Assembly: GCA_964017235.1 (NCBI GenBank) | Contig: OZ024938.1 | Span: 9,663,454 to 9,727,453 of the forward strand | Source: Sabellastarte sp. h YS-2021 | Lineage: Eukaryota; Annelida; Polychaeta; Sabellida; Sabellidae | Direction of reading: 5' to 3' | DNA: 64,000 nt | The notes under the pieces: model-generated | What the model saw: only the letters and a program-made list of their open reading frames with translations | What the model was told of the DNA's origin: nothing | The model's database searches: none | Program-made: the position numbers and the translations under genes | Part shown: positions 35,389 to 47,344 of the stretch, piece by piece | How positions within the stretch are numbered: the stretch's first letter is position 1 | Layout of the letters: each line of letters starts with the position of its first letter

Positions 35389-37250
35389 TCATTTATGCTG
35401 TTTGGAACCCTTAGCCGGCTTCTGTTGGAAAGTTGAGGCCTTACAATGACCTTTCTTGCCCTGTTGCCTGTCCCTTATCTGTTTCCAAGCTGGTTCAACA
35501 GACTTCCAGTCTGGTTGATGAGATGGCTTGGAACTTGAAGAAGCATAGGGGTGATAACGACTAGGCTTCCTGTGAGTAGCCAGAACGCCTTTCCTCACTT
35601 TGTGAGACTTCTGCTTTCACCAACAACTGATCTGGGAACAGGGATTGCAAGTGCAGTGGGTCAGTATGCAAGGCAGTGAGTCTTCCTCCTGGCCAGTGTA
35701 AGATTTGCCATGTTGATGAAGATACCCTCTGAGAGGTCCTGCATCGTGCGAGTCATAGCCTAGGTGAGGGATCTGTTAAATGTCACAAAATGTATTCAAG
35801 TTCGTCTACAACTTGTTGCGACTTTCCTGGGGTTTTGCCTTTGCCCTTGTCCAGATGCAGAGTTTTAAGCTGCGCTACCATTGAGTCCTGTACTTTGGTG
35901 ACCCATCTAGACAGATCGGCAGCCTGATTACACATGACAGTTTGTTATCTGGCTGACCTCTCCCAATCTCTAGTGTCCTGGTTAATGGACCAGGAGGTTG
36001 GGGCAGAAGGCAAGCTGTATCTGGCAACCCTGCAGAAACAGCTGTTGAGTTTGGTTGGATCCGGTGACCAGGAACACGCAGTTAATTTACCAGAGTCCTT
36101 CTTGTCAGTGTACATGTCGTACCATCTAGAGGTCCTGGGTGTCTTGATAAACTGGTTTCTCAACAGTCCAACAGTTTCAGCACTCCTGGACGGTTACCCT
36201 TCTGCAATGGTGACATTCAATTTCTCCAGCTTCCTGCACAGTCAGTCATCAGCCGGTAATTTGATTGATACCTTCCCGGTAGGCTGGGCTTGGGAACCAA
36301 CAAAAGGGTTGTCATCCAGTGAATAAGACAAGCTATCAAATTCAGGGATCTGGTGCCAGTCCATAAAAGAATGCACTACTCTCATTGCCTCTCTGTAGTT
36401 GGCCTCTTCAGAGAACTCCTGGTCAAGCTTGTCGTCCTTAGCTGGGTCCCTGTCTGACAGCACTTCCCGATCACACACTATAGCAGGGGATTCCGATTCA
36501 CTGTCCAGTTCATCTTCTAAGTAAGACACACCAGTAGTAGCAGCCACAGTTCTCTTACTGGTGAGGGACCACATTACTCACATCTCCACTACCGGTACCG
36601 GTGGGCTGAGCATGCACATCAGTTCTGGCACCAGGAGCCTCAACAGGTTGGGTGGCTTATTATCATGTACTGGGAGCCTCAACAGGCCGCATGGCAGTCA
36701 TGTTAACAGCAATCTACACCCTTGTACCGTGGGCCTCGACAGGCTGGATAGCGGCAACATCCCCGGTGGCCTGAACAGGACTGGCACCGGTAAAAACATC
36801 AGTAGGTTGGGTGATCAATATCATGCTGGTACTGGCTCCTGGATCAAAAAAGGGTTGGTCACCACTGCAGTAGGTTTATTCACTGGCTCCACCGGTACAT
36901 CAAAAGACTAAGCAAGTAACATTGCTTCATGTCTAGCAAACCTCTGGGACCACTCATCGTCCAGGCTTCTCAAGTCACCAGATGTGGGTTTGCTGTTGAA
37001 TTTGCTCTTGCTGGGCTTTGGGGAGTCGTCAGATCTCTTCTTGCCAGCAGGTGTGGTTTCTGTAATCTTTCCAGCTTTCTCTCCCTCTACCCGTCCCAAT
37101 GGTGTAACTTTTGATGGGTCCATGAGAGTGGGGGTAGCAGACACAGGGGAGGCAGACACCCTCTTCTTCTGCTCTTTTTCCTTTCTAGGGGGTGGCCAAT
37201 TGCTGGACCTGCTCTGGGGTGAAAGCTCTGCAAATGGGGCAGTCTTTCTT
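35389..37250 (-). pseudogene. DIRS A gag-like region remnant
   Basis: Minus-strand pieces: a basic Ser/Pro/Lys-rich N-terminal segment (36908-37159, KKRSDDSPKPSKSKFNSKPT), then an ACCGGT-rich zone without a long frame (about 36560-36900). Next come an acidic segment (36242-36574, EDELDSESESP), a segment at 35945-36163 and a basic Gln/Lys-rich end (35389-35598, WKQIRDRQQGKKGHCKAS). Position and the basic end correspond to the gag-like frame of the intact copy. No zinc knuckle is seen. Confidence 0.6.
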
Positions 37251-37645
37251 CAACACACAAGGGTTGTCACCCACCCCTTAGTCTCTACATCATGCGCACT
37301 TCAAGTGGCCATCAAATAAGCCATAAGATGGCGACAAGTGTCTCTTTTCTGTCCTGGGGAAGACATATTGATCAGGAAAATGGCAGAAAATGTAGATATA
37401 AGTAAAAGTTCAAATAATGGTGAATTCTTTGAAAAACTTCTAAAATCCTCTCTCTGTTGAAAACACGTCCGCACACTCCACGCGCCTAATGAAAAAGAGG
37501 CTACGACGCCACCTAGAGAATGCACACTCTGTGATGGTTCTGCCGGTAGTTTATACAGGACATCCTTTTCTGGTTTTGGCGGGACTGGTCACGCCGACCG
37601 GTAAAGCAATTGTCCATTGGATAGGATGCATTAACGCAATAAAAA

Positions 37646-39190
37646 GGTCAATTTCAGCATGTTTGTTTTGTTAAACGATAATCAGTTGGCCCTCAATTGG
37701 TCAATTATGGCCCAAATGATCTGAAATTAAACTGGTGCCTAGATTTTGATGATCTACAAATTTGGTTGATCTGTATATGGGACTTTCTGAGAAAATTTGG
37801 TGAAAGGAAAGTTTGAACTTAAGTTACGATAAAAGCCCCAATAATCACACACAGCAAATATATGTAAGCATGTAGTGGCCATATGTTGGTTGTTTTGGTA
37901 TGTCCAGTAAGCTGTAAGCAAAGCTTCTGCAAATAAAAACAAATTCTTGTACAAAATTTAAAAAGACAAAAGTCCATTCTGTGATTTTTGTTGCTGAATA
38001 TTTTAATGTTGTAACACTTAATGCTGCAACATTAGATCATCTTTGAATGAAGAAAAAAATTGAGATCATCCACTGTTGTTTATTGTAAAATACAAATTTT
38101 TAATTTACAAGATTAATTCGAAACAATTAAGCAAGGCAACAGAAAAACTTATCCATGAACAATGAAGATGGCTAGTCATAGTGCCGTGACACCAAAAATC
38201 CTTGTACCACCATGTACAAGATTTTTGGCACACTCATATATACATACACATTAAAACACTGTAAGTCATTGCTTGAGCGATGAATAACTTGTTCAATGTA
38301 CACTAGCACTACAAAAAATATACTGTACAAATACCAATTTCACCATAGTGGTATAGCTTTTATGGTGAAACATTTAACCAAATCAGTCTTGCTGGATTAC
38401 TCAATGAAGAATTACATGGACAACATCATACTGAGAAGTTTGAATCTCAGCTTCTCAAACGTGGACCTTAACACCAATGTGATATTTTGTTGAATGACCA
38501 GGATATGCATGCTCAGGTCACACTGATTTGAGAAAATTGACATTGAAAACTACCCACATAAAGGAATATAACTATGCAATGATTATCGTGAAGTTGGAGA
38601 GAATAAAAATAAAGGTATTTATCAAATAGCTAGTCCTGAAAACTCTTTAATCTACTGCTACCAATATTTTCCTATTTAGTATCCTGAATGAATCATATTT
38701 CAAGAAATACTAAGTAGCTCTTCCACCTGTAACCAGAAAGTGTATTTATTGTAATTTCAGTACTCCCCTTGTGTATATAGTATAGTACCATTCGCCATTT
38801 TACACAATCCATCACTGAGTTTATTATCAGTTTAATTCACACGGTAACAGATTTTTGACCATTTAATGCAGAGTTTGTTCCGATTATGAAATATTAAATG
38901 CCAAATATTTACAAACAACTGGGCTTAACAATTATTGGTCAAATATATACACATTGCATTTTAACAATTAATGATTTTATCTCTTTTACAGTCGTATATG
39001 TGTATTTTACATTGAAATATCACTAGTAAATAGTTGTAAACTATATATTGGTGAATTATGGTATACAAACTAAGCATACTGTAGTGTTACTTCTTCCTTT
39101 ATATCTGTTTCTTGACTCGGGTAAATACAATGAATTTAAAGTGACATGTAAACCCAGTCAGGACACATCGCAATAATAAGTTAAACATAC
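37646..39190. other. Unassigned A+T-rich sequence between DIRS A and B
   Basis: No coding exon or repeat recognised on either strand. It is possibly unique host sequence between two independent DIRS insertions. Confidence 0.4.
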
Positions 39191-39420
39191 AAAATTGCAA
39201 ATTTAATAAGTAAATTAAATTTTTATAAGTTAATACCCTATCCAATGGACAATTGCTTTTACCGGTCGGCGCGACCGGTCCCGCCAAACGCCAGAAAAAG
39301 ACGTCCTGTATATAATACCGGCAGGACCGGTCAGTAGTGTGCATTCACTAGGTGGCGCATCATACTTGCTTCCTGTTTGTCAAGAGTGACGTCAGTTCAT
39401 CTTTTTCGTTGTCTAAACAG
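39191..39420. repeat. DIRS B low-coordinate terminal inverted repeat
   Basis: It pairs with 45075-45274: 'ctatccaatggacaattgcttttaccggtcggcgcgaccgg', 'ccgccaaacgccagaaaaagacgt', 'accggcaggaccggtcagtagtgtgcattcactaggtggcgcatcatacttgcttcctgtttgtc' and 'agtgacgtcagttcatctttttcg' all have their complements in reversed order there, with only a handful of changes. Confidence 0.85.
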
Positions 39421-39471
39421 ATTTAGACCCCTAGTAAGCTGGTAGCGGGGTCGGTTGGGTGGGCCTTACCT

Positions 39472-39560
39472 GTCCATTGGATAGGGTATTAACTTATAAA
39501 AATTTAATTTACTTATTAAATTTGCAATTTTATTGCGTTAATACATCCTATCCAATGGAC
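39472..39560. repeat. DIRS B internal complementary region
   Basis: The inverted copy of the low-coordinate end ('gtccattggatagggtattaacttataaaaatttaatttacttattaaatttgcaa') is fused to the inverted copy of the high-coordinate end ('ttttattgcgttaatacatcctatccaatggac'). Confidence 0.85.
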
Positions 39561-39849
39561 AATTGCTGAATAACTACCGCTTGGAAGGCGGGTAAGCTAC
39601 TAGGGACTCAAATGAACTCATAATAAAATTTTTAACCTGAGAAGGCCCCTTTTGACCTAGGGTCAGAGAACCCCGAGAGGTCAAGGTCGGTTACCAGTTA
39701 ACCGGTTACCCGGAAGACTACCGACATTGCCCCCCCCCCCTTTTTCTTTACTCAGAAAAACTCTGAGAAAGAGGAGAGAGGAAGAGGCTGAGTTCAGTCC
39801 CATAAGACTTAAACTTCCCTAGAGAAGTAAGTCAAATTTACACATCTCA

Positions 39850-41030
39850 TTTGGGGCTTGGTGGTGCCCCTGTTGGGCAGCCACAACTGGTCCCAAATGG
39901 CCAAGCTCCGAGTCACCCCTGCTCTCAGGAGACCTTTGATTGGAAGGTCTTAAGAGCCAGTAAGGGCCCTGACATCATGGGCTGTAACCTGATGCAGAGT
40001 GAGGGCCTCCTGGTCAGAGAGCTCATAGCATAGGATCACAGTCTGTTTGATCCATGGGGAGATGGGGGCAGGTGAGATGTCTTTGTCGAAAACCTTGCTT
40101 GAAGGAGACAAAAAACAACTCCTTATTGCCTAAGATCTGTAGTCCTGTCCAAGTAGTAGCGCAGGGCTCTAACTGGACATAAGGACCTGTCACCCTTGAG
40201 TGACTTATCCAGAGATGGGGCCAGGGCTGGTATGATCACTGGAGCCACACTATCTGGACCCTCCTTAGCCAGCTGATTCTTGGATAGAAAGCTGGGTGAG
40301 AGGCACAAGGACACCTTAGACCAGTCTGACTGGTGTCTGATGTTCTTATGTAACCAAACATGGATCTCACTCCTGCATTTACCAGAACCTAAGGGCAGCA
40401 AGGAAACAGTCTTGAAGGTCAGATGTTTCAAGGAGGCCTCTTTAGGGGTTCAGAGGGAGCCTTGTCAGCTGGTGTAGTACCAGAGAAAGGTTCCAGGAGG
40501 GGATGCCCCTCCTGCCCTTGGGTCTGTCCCTATGGAACTGTCCAGGAGACGAGTGAGATTCTCATCCTTGCTGACATTAATGGTGCAATTGCCCAGTTTG
40601 TCAGCAATGGCCGATTTGTAGCCCTCAATAGTGCCTGGTTGCAACTTCTTGTCCTGAAACAAGTGCAGGAGGAAGTCAGCAATGGCTTTCAGAGGTGGTG
40701 CCCTGAAGTCCACCTGATTACTGCGGTACCACTTTGTAAGAAATGGTCCACTTTGCCTCATAGACAGATCTGGTTGATCCTCTTGAGGAGTCTTAATTCG
40801 TGCTGCCACTGCTTCAGCGAAGCCCTGCTCCTTGATTGCTGAGGCTCTAGGAGCCCAGCATGAAGATTCAGATTTGACAGGTTCCTGTGAAGAACCTGGT
40901 TGAATGGCTGGGACACCCGGTTGCGTATGTTGGGCAGACACAGTGGGATCTGACTGGACATTGCCACTAGATCCCAGGACTAGGGCATGTTGGGCCACCC
41001 TGGGGCAATCAGAATTATCCTGTTGCAAGG
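39850..41030 (-). pseudogene. DIRS B tyrosine recombinase remnant
   Basis: 40465-41028 encodes the N-terminal half (VAQHALVLGSSGNV, LKAIADFLLHLFQDKKLQPG, YKSAIADKLG). After a frameshift 40123-40431 encodes LTFKTVSLLPLGSGKCRSEI (the first catalytic Arg region, SGKxRxE) and CPVRALRYYLDRT. Downstream of 40110 the HxxR/Tyr part is unrecognisable. The frame upstream has no ATG at the point where similarity to the intact copy begins. Inactive. Confidence 0.75.
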
Positions 41031-42620
41031 GTAGTCCTGCAACTTTTCCACCACTTCCCCAAGATGGCTGCAGGTGGAAAGGCGTATGGGTCCAGGTCCT
41101 CCCAGGAAAGGCGGAGTGTGTGCACTGCCCATGCCTGGGGGTCTAGGACCGGTGACACAAACTGTGGGAGTTTGTTGTAGAACGTTTGTTGTAGAAATAG
41201 GTCCACTTGATGCTGATGCCAACAGGAGCATATAGCTTGGGACACTTCTGGATAAAGTGACCACTCTATTGAATGGTCTGGCCAAGCTTGGATAGCTTGT
41301 CTGCTATCACGTTCAGCCGGCCAGGGATATGACGTGCCCTGAGGGTTACTTGCTGCCTGGTACCCCAGGACAGGATTCTCCACAGTAGGGCACACAGAGA
41401 GCCCGACTTCATCCCCCCCCCTTTTTGTTGATATAGGCAACCACGGTTGTGTTGTCTGTAGCTATGAGTACCGTCTTGTTGCAGTAGTGTGTTCGAAAAT
41501 CTACTGGAGCTAGAAAGACTGCTTTAGCTCTAGATGGTTTATGTGCAAATTGCTTTCTGGAAGGGACCAAGTTCCCCTTGCAGTGTGCTCGTCTAAGTGA
41601 GAGCCCCACCCTCCTTTTGATGCATCTGTAAATATTTGCAGAGCATGTTTAGAGGGTGTAATGGTTGACCTAGCAGCACATTGCTTTCCTCCAGCCAACA
41701 TCTTAGATGGAAATGGAGCTATCTGGGGACCGGGATCACCTTTTCTAGTGAGTCTGGGACCCTCCAGTTGTTTTCCAAGTGCCACTGTATGGGCCTCATG
41801 TGACGTTGCCCTAGGTGGACTTGCTTTCCTGTAACTGTGAGTAGACCTATGAGGGACATGAACAGCCGGACCGGGCGTACCGGACCGGACAGTATTGACT
41901 GGATCTTGACTGTCAAAACCTGACAAAGCTCTGGTGTGGGTTTGACCTTGCCCTCTTTCAGGTCGAACTGGTAACCTACGAAGTTGAAAACCTGTTGGGG
42001 GCCAGTTCTGACTTTTCACCAGCCACCCTAGTTCTTGACAAAGGGTTACTAAGGTCTGTGTATGCTGGAGACAAGTGTCGTGGGTAGAGGCTCTCACCAG
42101 TCAGTCGTCTAGGTATTGGTGGATCCTTATACCCCTCTGAAGTGCCATGAGTTTGACCTCTTGGCCACCACTGTGAACTCCATGGGAATTGGAATATGGA
42201 GGAATGCGTCTTTGAAGTCTATGGATGTGACCCACTGCCCTGCCTGTAGGGAGGTTCTTATTGCCTCTGGGGTCTACATTTGAACAACTCTGAGTTAAAA
42301 AAGGTGTTCAAGGTGCTCAGGACCAGGACAGGTCTCCACCGGTTGTTGGGCTCGGGTACCAAAAATAGCCGGTTGCCCTGTGAGTTTTGATTTTCTACCG
42401 GTTGTACTGTATTCTTGTTCACCAGCTGATACAGTGCTTCTAAAAGGAAGGACTGCTTGGCTGGGTTGTGGTAGTTGCTTATTACAGTTGGTGACCTTGT
42501 CAAGTTGGGTCTGAACCGGAAGGGGAGGGTGTAGCCCTCCCTCAGAGTGGTGACTACTTTTGGACTCAAACCCAGAACTTCCCACTTCTCCCAGCACCGG
42601 TTATAAGTGAAGGAATGCAC
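41010..42620 (-). pseudogene. DIRS B reverse transcriptase/RNase H remnant
   Basis: RT N terminus at 42258-42620 (CWEKWEVLGLSPKVV, NRLFLVPEPNNRWRPVL). The palm region around 42100-42250 is partly deleted. RNase H includes VLIATDNTTVVAYINKKGG (near 41480-41420). The C-terminal domain is at 41015-41440 (QVDLFLQQTFYNKLPQFVSP, LRLSWEDLDPYAF). The collinear order matches the intact copy at 61455-63740. Multiple frameshifts. Confidence 0.75.
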
Positions 42621-42899
42621 TGTAACCGGTTCCTGGTGGTTCCCCAGTTCTGCATAAACTCATTGGAGTTGGCCGAACTGGGTGAATTGAACCATTTCTT
42701 TGTAGGGGTAGGTTCATATGAAAACTGCCTTTCTTCCTGCCCAGTGGAGGATTCAGCAGCTTCTGCAACCAACAGTCTCTGTAACCGGCCAAACCGGTAG
42801 GTGCCATCTCTCTGTAACCAAAGTTTCTGGGAGAAGGCCCTGTAACCAAAGAATTGGGACATCACATTTCTGTAGTCTTAGTTAATCCCTTGGTAGATC

Positions 42900-44480
42900 T
42901 CCCAGTCCAGTAGACTGGTGTTCCAGGTTCAGTCTGGTTACTTCACTATTATCTCTCAGATTCTTTGAAGCAACTGTCCCTGAAGGTTTGCAAGCCGGCA
43001 CCTGGTGGGTAGGTTCTGTAACCAGTCGTTTAAGTGAATTTCTTCCCGTCCAACTAACTTGTCACCAGCAAATTTCTATAGCCGGTAAACCTCTTTAACT
43101 GGTGAACCTGCTGTCAGCACTGGATTTGAAGCTGGTTTCTTGCCAGTAAGAATGGGAACAGCAGATTCCTCTGTAACCAGCAGCACTCCTGGACCGGCAG
43201 CACTCAGGCACCAGCAACCCTGCGGCACCGGTACACTCCGGAACCGGCAACACTTGGGAGCCGGTAATTCTGTGAACCAGTAGCCCTGCTGTGTGTCACC
43301 AGCAACTCTGTGTAACCGGTAATCCTATTTAACCGGTAGCCCTTGCTGGATTTCTGTGACCACAACCAGCAGTCTGAGCAGAACTGGTGCCGGTATTCCT
43401 CATCACTGGCTGGCTAGTGACCCTACCGGTAGCCTGACCAGGACTGGTACCGGTCCAAAATTCTGCACTGGGGAGATAAGGGTCAATGGTCACTGCGACT
43501 TCTGGTAGGTGAACCCTCTGAGCAGCCGCACCGGTGGTCTGAACAAGACTGGAACCGGTACCCCCACAGTCACACCAGTGGAAAGGCCTCTGGTGGAGGT
43601 TCCAGTATCAAACAGGGCTGATCACTGGAAACCACTGAGGAGGGGGTCCTTGACAGCTTCACAGGAACATGACTGGAACCAGTACCCCCCAACAGTCCCA
43701 CCAGTGGAAAGGCCTCTGGTGGAGGTTCCAGGGTCAAGCAGGACTGATCACTGGCAGCCACTGAAGGGGTTTCTTCACAGGAACAGCACCCACCGGTAGT
43801 CTGTACAGACCGGAACCGGTACCCCCAACAGTCACACCAGTGGAAAGGCCTCTGGTGGAGGTTCCAGGATCAAGCAGGACTGATCACTGGCAGCCACTGA
43901 AGGGGTTTCTTCACAGGACAGCACCCACCGGTAGTCTGTACAGACCGGAACCGGTACCCCCAACAGTCACACCAGTGGAAAGGCCTCTGGTGGAGGTTCC
44001 AGTATCAAAACAGGGTGATCACTGGTAACCACTGAAGGGGGGTTGTTGACAGCTTCACAGGAACATGACTGGAACCAGTACCCCCAACAGTCCCACCAGT
44101 GGAAAGGCCTCTGGTGGAGGTTCCAGGATCAAGCAGGACTGATCACTGGCAACCAACTGAAGGGGTTTCTTCACAGGAACAGCACCCACCGGTAGTCTGT
44201 ACAGACCGGAACCGGTATCCCCAACAGTCCCACCAGTGGAAAGGCCTCTGGTGGAGGTTCCAGGATCAAACAGGGCTGATCACTGGCAACCACTGAAGGG
44301 GTTTCTTCACAGGAACAGCACCCACCGGTAGTCTGTACAGACTGGAACCGGTAAAACTCATCACTAGTGCTCCCCACCGGTAGTCTGACCAGAACTGGTA
44401 CCGGTAAAACTCATCACTTCTTGTCAGCTGAACCAGTCACGCCTGGGGATTTGCTTGCCGGTAGTTGTGTTGAGATCTGT
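42900..44480. repeat. ACCGGT-rich minisatellite replacing DIRS B gag
   Basis: From 42960 the sequence is studded with 'accggt/aaccgg' words. From about 43540 to 44350 it becomes a tandem array: 'gtggaaaggcctctggtggaggttcca' recurs at about 43579, 43704, 43840, 43975, 44100 and 44236, giving periods of about 125, 136, 135, 125 and 136. Two monomer types alternate: one ends 'tgacagcttcacaggaacatgactgg', the other 'ttcttcacaggaacagcacccaccggtagtctgtacagaccgg'. Most periods are not multiples of three, so it is not a protein-repeat expansion. Confidence 0.85.
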
Positions 44481-45074
44481 GAAGTCACATGACCGGCACC
44501 GGCAAAAATTTGCAGAGTTCAATGACCACTTGTCATCTAATTCTTCAGGCCAACAGACGAGATGCTGGATTTCTTCTTGCCAGTTAAAAAGTGTGTGTAC
44601 AGTAATAATTACTCGTCTTTTCTTCTAAAACTTATGTTGAAAACACGATTCCTCCATTGTAAATGCGTATCACGTGACCTCCATTGTTGAATGCGTATCA
44701 CGTGACCAGGTCCGTGCAACGTGACAAGCATAAGCTGGAAGTGATGACGTCAGACGATGCATTCTTCTTTCCTTCTAAATTCTTCTCGTCGACATACACT
44801 CAGTGTTTCTCGACAACGAAGAAATAAATGGAGGTTACGTTGTGGAGATACAACCTTCTGTGTAGAAGAAGGAATGCTGCAGGGACGACACACGAGCTCT
44901 CACCCACGACTTCGTCTCGACGACAAGTACACAGAAATTCTTCAAAACTGGTTATAAAGTGCTGGATAATGCCTCGTTTTAGTCCTGGAGAGGCACTGAT
45001 ATGTATGAACACAATAAATATATTTAAATTCGTAGAATAAGCCGCGTTTCCTTCAAAACACGTCTGCACACTAC

Positions 45075-45274
45075 GCGCCAAACGAAAAAGATGAACTGAC
45101 GTCACTCTGACAAACAGGAAGCAAGTATGATGCGCCACCTAGTGAATGCACACTACTGACCGGTCCTGCCGGTATTATATACAAGACGTCTTTTTCTGGC
45201 GTTTGGCGGGACCGGTCGCGCCGACCGGTAAAAGCAATTGTCCATTGGATAGGATGTATTAACGCAATAAAATT
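45075..45274. repeat. DIRS B high-coordinate terminal inverted repeat
   Basis: Near-perfect complement of 39191-39420, ending 'ccattggataggatgtattaacgcaataaaatt'. The outermost bases differ from the partner end, as expected in DIRS, where the two outer extensions are distinct and are both copied into the internal complementary region. Confidence 0.85.
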
Positions 45275-45508
45275 ATAGTATCTTAGAAATTCTCAGCAGG
45301 TAGTCTGTATAGTTCTAAAGTTCCACAACCCCCTCTCTGTATAATATAATGTAGAGTATTCCCACCCTGTGCAGATTTAGTACCCCTCCTCCACCAATGG
45401 GGAGGTGTGTATTTATGGCATATAGTTCAAGTACCGTCCGATGTAAACGAATACAAACAAGTCTGAATATATGGGTAGAGCGTGAAAAAACCTGTCTACG
45501 TAGAATCT
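45275..45508. other. Unassigned sequence
   Basis: Short stretch between DIRS B and a SINE. No gene recognised. Confidence 0.35.
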
Positions 45509-45681
45509 GACATTGTGGTCTAGTTGGTAACACACTCGCCCTTGAACACAGAGGACGTGGGTTCAAACCAAGGTACAGGCAGATACATAGTAGCTTTGAT
45601 GACCACTTAAAAAGGCGTTCCTCTGTCACTGGGTCCTATCCCCCGTGCCAGGTGAAAGAACCACTAGGACATTGATAAACG
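45509..45681 (+). mobile_element. tRNA-derived SINE (plus strand)
   Basis: Head with A box 'gtggtctagttggtaac' and B box 'gggttcaaacc', then 'caggtacaggcagatacatagtagc' and a body ending 'aaagaaccactaggacattgat'. Collinear with the minus-strand copy at 10386-10553. No intact tRNA cloverleaf or terminator. Confidence 0.8.
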
Positions 45682-46080
45682 CTGATATAAGATGGAACAG
45701 TGTGCCATCTGCGCATAATTTTAGATTGCTCCTTTAGCCAATCAGAATCGAGGACACAACCAGGTCCTGGTACTCTCACAAGGGAATCTACTTGGGGCCT
45801 AGTACATATATGGAAGATATGATAGAAATCCCTGTAATAGTCAATGAAAAAAGTGTGATAATGTGTTGAAATTTTCACACTTTGGGTTGGGGTACCTCAT
45901 TTGTAATGGCTCTGGAGAACAGACGAACAAACAGATCTGCATGCCTTGAACAATTTTCATCCTCCATAGTTAAGGTATCTTTAGAAAAAAAAACAGCATG
46001 TCTCTGGGCCTTGTAGTTTTTGAGGAGAAGTTGTTCACACTGACGCATAGGCCGCAGTGATGCCATAATGTCAGCTGACA
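45682..46080. repeat. Interspersed repeat, second copy of 5605-5930
   Basis: Shares 'tcacaagggaat', 'cctagtacata', 'agaaatccct', 'aacagatctgcatgccttgaacaatttt' and 'aacagcatgtctctgggccttgtagttttt' through 'gtcagctgacata' in the same order as 5605-5930. It abuts the start of the next Helitron-like copy. Confidence 0.65.
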
Positions 46081-47215
46081 TAAAAATAGCATCAGAGATG
46101 CCTGTACCCCACAGCCTAGGGAAATATTTTGAACACCATAAGATATAGAAGTTCAGTACAGAGTTCAGGATACTTTCAGAGCACTGTCAGTTATATAAAG
46201 GTCCAAACAATGTTTAAATGGAGAAAATAATGTCTAAAAGAAAGATAATGCATGTAAAGATGAAGTATTAAAACAAGATAATTCAATAACAAGATGACAG
46301 CATTAATCAGTAAACTAAAATTACAACACTCTTTATCTACATCTGCATGGCTGAATTATGGTTTAGATGTTTTGAATATTACCATGCATACAGAAGTGGT
46401 AATACATTCAATGAATGCTTATGTGTGGTGTTGGAGCAATATCTGTGGCTCACTTGATGAAATTCCATCTCTTACAATGGGAAGTTATAAACGTAAAATT
46501 CTTAATAAATTCTAATATTACTTTAACAGTGCTTAATCTGCATCAAAAGACATACCCAAAGGTGCGACGAGATTTTAAAGGTCAAGGGTCAAATTAAGGT
46601 CACACCATGATGATGCACACCTATAACCCCTAACCAATGTCCCTACCAAAAATCAACTTCCTAGACCTTATGGTTTCCGAGATATAGCCCAGACAAGATT
46701 TTATAGATCAAGGTCACTATGGCAAAGTCAAAGGTCAAATCAAGGTCAGACCATGACGTTGCACACCTACACCCCCTAACCAATCTCCCTACCAAGTATC
46801 AACTTCCTACACCTTACGGTTTCCGAGATATAGCCCGGACAAGATTTTATAGGTCAAGGTCACTACAGCAAGGTCAAATCAAGATCAGACCACGATGTTG
46901 CACACCTACACCCCCTAACCAATGTCCCTACCAAGTATAAACTTCCTACACCTTACGGTTTCCGAGATATAGCCCTGACAAGATTTTATAGGTCAAGGTC
47001 ACTACGGCAAGGTCAAATCAAGGTCAGATCATGACGTTGCACACCTACACCCCCTAACCAATGTCCCTACCAAATATCAACTTCCTACACCTTATGGTTT
47101 CTGAGATACAGCCCAGACAAACTTTTTCCCGCCGTCCGCCCGCCCGTCCATCCCGACACCATCGGTGAAAACAATACCCCGACAGCCCTTAAGGGCTGTG
47201 GGGTAAAAACTCAAG
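46081..47215 (+). mobile_element. Helitron-like nonautonomous element, copy 2 (both ends)
   Basis: Starts 'aaaatagcatcagagatgcctgtaccccacagcctagggaaata', carries a head of about 480 bp and then about four tandem units of about 142 bp (period marked by 'ggtcaaggtcactacggcaagg' and 'aaccaatgtccctaccaa'). It ends 'aataccccgacagcccttaagggctgtggggtaaaaa' near 47215. The palindrome 'cagcccttaagggctg' close to the 3' end resembles the terminal hairpin of Helitron-type elements. 'accccacagcc' near the start matches the complement of 'ggctgtggggt' at the end. No protein encoded; class inferred. Confidence 0.65.
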
Positions 47216-47344
47216 TTTAAATTGTGCAAATCAATGGGATCTCTAAATGTTGCCCACCAAGTTACAACTTGAGTTACAGCCAACTTGTTACAGCACTAAT
47301 GTTTACATTACCCTATCCAGTAAAATTAGGCTCACAATATTAGT

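Larger units (their letters stand above)
31964..37645 (-). mobile_element. DIRS element A (decayed, about 5.7 kb)
   Basis: Inverted terminal repeats lie at about 31964-32145 and 37495-37645 ('ctatccaatggacaattgctttaccgg...gtgcattcgctaggtgg' and its complement). An internal complementary region is at 32243-32331. Between them, on the minus strand, are gag-like (35389-37250), RT/RNase H (33455-34896) and tyrosine recombinase (32654-33240) remnants in DIRS order. All are broken by frameshifts and stops, and a SINE sits between gag and RT. There is no target duplication, as expected for recombinase-mediated insertion. Confidence 0.85.
39191..45274 (-). mobile_element. DIRS element B (about 6.1 kb, intact ends, decayed genes)
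   Basis: Terminal inverted repeats of about 190-200 bp (39191-39420 and 45075-45274) are nearly perfect complements. An internal complementary region is at 39472-39560. On the minus strand recombinase (39850-41030) and RT/RNase H (41010-42620) remnants are recognisable but full of frameshifts. The gag position is occupied by an ACCGGT-rich minisatellite. Both outer ends share AAAATT (39191-39196 and 45269-45274), which would be the exchanged core with the target. Same family as A, judged by ends and protein wording. Confidence 0.85.

Noticed and set aside
43509-44377. Repeat-encoded proteins on both strands at 43.5-44.4 kb
   Set aside because: Monomer periods are mostly not multiples of three and both strands are equally open; it is a non-coding minisatellite.
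45509-45585. Possible functional tRNA gene
   Set aside because: A and B boxes are present, but the acceptor stem and anticodon arm do not fold, and the sequence continues as a SINE shared with 10386-10553.
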